34,434 bases of DNA from Candidatus Methanoperedens sp. (GTDB lineage Archaea; Halobacteriota; Methanosarcinia; Methanosarcinales; Methanoperedenaceae). The notes below the pieces were generated by a model. It had not been told where the DNA came from, searched no databases, and saw nothing but the letters and a program-made list of their open reading frames with translations. The DNA lies in the NCBI GenBank assembly GCA_026552975.1, contig JAPMTR010000090.1:1-34434 (forward strand). The letters are read 5' to 3'. How positions within the stretch are numbered: the first letter of the stretch is position 1; each line of letters opens with the position of its first letter. Position numbers and translations under genes: made by a program. Shown piece after piece: positions 33,456-34,434 of this stretch.

Positions 33456-33923
33456 TTATTTATCTTCATCTTCTCTTCTTAATATTCGAACATTATCGCC
33501 TCGAACTGTGACCGGGATGGGTACCATCGCCTCGAACAGTTCTACTGTGATCTCTTCATGAGTTGCATCAATTCTTTTTACCCTGGCTTTTTCTCCTTTA
33601 AAAGGACCCGATATCAGTTCAACAATACACCCTTCAGTAATGCCTGTTACCGTGAGTTTGGGTGTAAGGAAATGTGAAATCTCCTCAAAGCTTGACTGAC
33701 CTTTGATCATTGTCCTTGCGTGAGGGACATTCTGGATGACCTGATCTACATCTTCAGGGGTCGCCGCTTCAACAAGAACATATCCTTTTAATTCATCGGG
33801 GGCAAGGACTGCATGAATTCCCAGGTGCTCTTTCTTTGTCACTTTTTCGATCAGGTTCGCAACCGCTCTTTCCTGGTTGGCTGTGGTCTTGATGACAAAA
33901 ATACCGGGGAATTCATCGTTCAT
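33456..33923 (-). CDS. spt5: Transcription elongation factor Spt5 (NusG-like)
   Basis: The protein has an NGN domain (FVIKTTANQERAVANLIEKV, residues about 5-85) and a C-terminal KOW domain (VELISGPFKGEKARVKRID). Archaeal Spt5 with Spt4 clamps RNA polymerase on DNA. I place the start at ATG 33923 (155 residues) because it overlaps the secE stop as ATGA with a GGATG 7 nt upstream. An ATG at 33932 would add three residues. Confidence 0.94.
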   Translation of the reverse strand: MNDEFPGIFVIKTTANQERAVANLIEKVTKKEHLGIHAVLAPDELKGYVLVEAATPEDVDQVIQNVPHARTMIKGQSSFEEISHFLTPKLTVTGITEGCIVELISGPFKGEKARVKRIDATHEEITVELFEAMVPIPVTVRGDNVRILRREDEDK

Positions 33924-34120
33924 TTGAACCATCCTGGCATCACTGTAATTAAAATATAAATAATAAATCCTATGAACCCTACTAAAAGTATGCCTGCGCC
34001 TGCAACTTTTGCAATGACTGAGAATTCCTCTTTTGTAGGTTTCCTGGTCAGCTTGAGCACCCGTATATATTCTCCCAGTCTCAGAGGAACATTGCCTGGT
34101 GTTTCGTTATTGTCGAACAA
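33920..34120 (-). CDS. secE: Protein translocase subunit SecE (Sec61-gamma)
   Basis: The 66-residue protein has an amphipathic N-terminal helix (LGEYIRVLKLTRKPTKEEF) and a single membrane span (about residues 40-62, GAGILLVGFIGFIIYILITV). It clamps SecY in the membrane. The start is TTG at 34120 with GTGA 7 nt upstream; no ATG fits in frame. A TATA-like tttatataat (about 34160-34170) lies upstream. Gene order secE-spt5-rpl11 is conserved in archaea. Confidence 0.9.
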   Translation of the reverse strand: MFDNNETPGNVPLRLGEYIRVLKLTRKPTKEEFSVIAKVAGAGILLVGFIGFIIYILITVMPGWFK

Positions 34121-34434
34121 TATATTTCACGTCCATAATTTTAATAAATCAAATAAATTATATAAAAGCTATCCTAAAATAATAGCTATCTTAAATTGGG
34201 TTATACATAAAAATAGTTTTTGGTCGGAATTCATTCGCCTTTTTTCCGTTTTATTTTCAAAACCATTTTGGTAAAACCTTCTGGTAAAATAGGATAACCC
34301 TATAATAAAGGTTTTGGTTATTCAATGCTGCTTTTGCCATACCGTCATGATTCGCTTGGATTATATAAATAACTACTAATAAATTCCTTCCACACTCGCT
34401 TCTATCATAAAATGGATTGAAGAACAGGCTGGAT
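34121..34434. other. Right-end region with no supported gene
   Basis: This 314-base stretch is A/T-rich and lacks an open frame I can support. It holds the secE promoter, an 8-bp inverted repeat (aaaacctt at 34273-34280, aaggtttt at 34308-34315) and TATA-like ttatataaataa near 34360. A plus-strand frame open at the window edge (IIKWIEEQAG) has no start codon and could be the beginning of a gene continuing outside. The ftsZ gene often found upstream of secE is not visible. Confidence 0.4.

Noticed and set aside
34300-34434. RNA gene or partial coding gene at the right edge
   Set aside because: A TATA-like sequence and a short open frame are present, but there is no start codon or recognisable RNA fold within the window.

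Overview
The window is archaeal. The evidence is archaeal-type genes (archaeal S-adenosylmethionine synthetase, Taw1 wyosine synthase, Tsr3, SecE-Spt5-L11, DUF234-type ATPase), soluble heterodisulfide reductase HdrC/HdrB, and many genes that start about 23-30 nt downstream of a TATA box with no leader. A relative of the Methanosarcinales, perhaps the anaerobic methane oxidisers (ANME-2 / Methanoperedens), fits best. This is inferred from gene content; the window holds no rRNA or other marker that settles it. I see no tRNA, rRNA, CRISPR array or complete insertion sequence.

Region 1 (1-7.8 kb): a radical SAM protein, then a four-gene minus-strand operon encoding NuoE-, NuoF- and HoxU/NuoG-N-like proteins, which form an NAD(P)H- or ferredoxin-linked diaphorase module, plus an FMN-binding glutamate-synthase-domain protein. 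A paralogue of that FMN protein is transcribed divergently from a promoter region with a perfect inverted repeat around its TATA box.

Region 2 (7.8-13.4 kb): a CheY-like receiver, the taw1-scpA-scpB block (tRNA wyosine synthesis, chromosome condensation), S-adenosylmethionine synthetase, thymidylate kinase, and a small winged-helix gene whose start is damaged or non-canonical.

Region 3 (13.4-21.2 kb): Tsr3, a membrane protein whose N-terminus appears frameshifted, hdrC-hdrB, a tRNA-dihydrouridine synthase, a macro-domain remnant, pheS, a hairpin repeat, an isocitrate-dehydrogenase-like enzyme and a prenyltransferase/squalene-oxidase-repeat protein.

Region 4 (21.3-32.9 kb): a membrane complex related to hydrogenase-4 and complex I. 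It has two similar HyfB-like antiporter subunits separated by an ATPase gene, then HyfC, E, F, G, H, I and a universal stress protein in a tightly packed operon. All four cysteines that bind the NiFe centre are replaced in the large subunit. It therefore should not be a hydrogenase and belongs with the Ehr-type (energy-converting hydrogenase-related) complexes. It probably takes electrons from ferredoxin or a similar donor through HyfH/HyfI and couples them to ion movement, with an unknown acceptor. This is the most interesting system in the window.

Region 5 (32.9-34.4 kb): the secE-spt5-rpl11 translation/transcription/secretion cluster on the minus strand, with the usual L1-L10-L12 genes missing downstream. 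The last ~310 bases hold no gene I can support.
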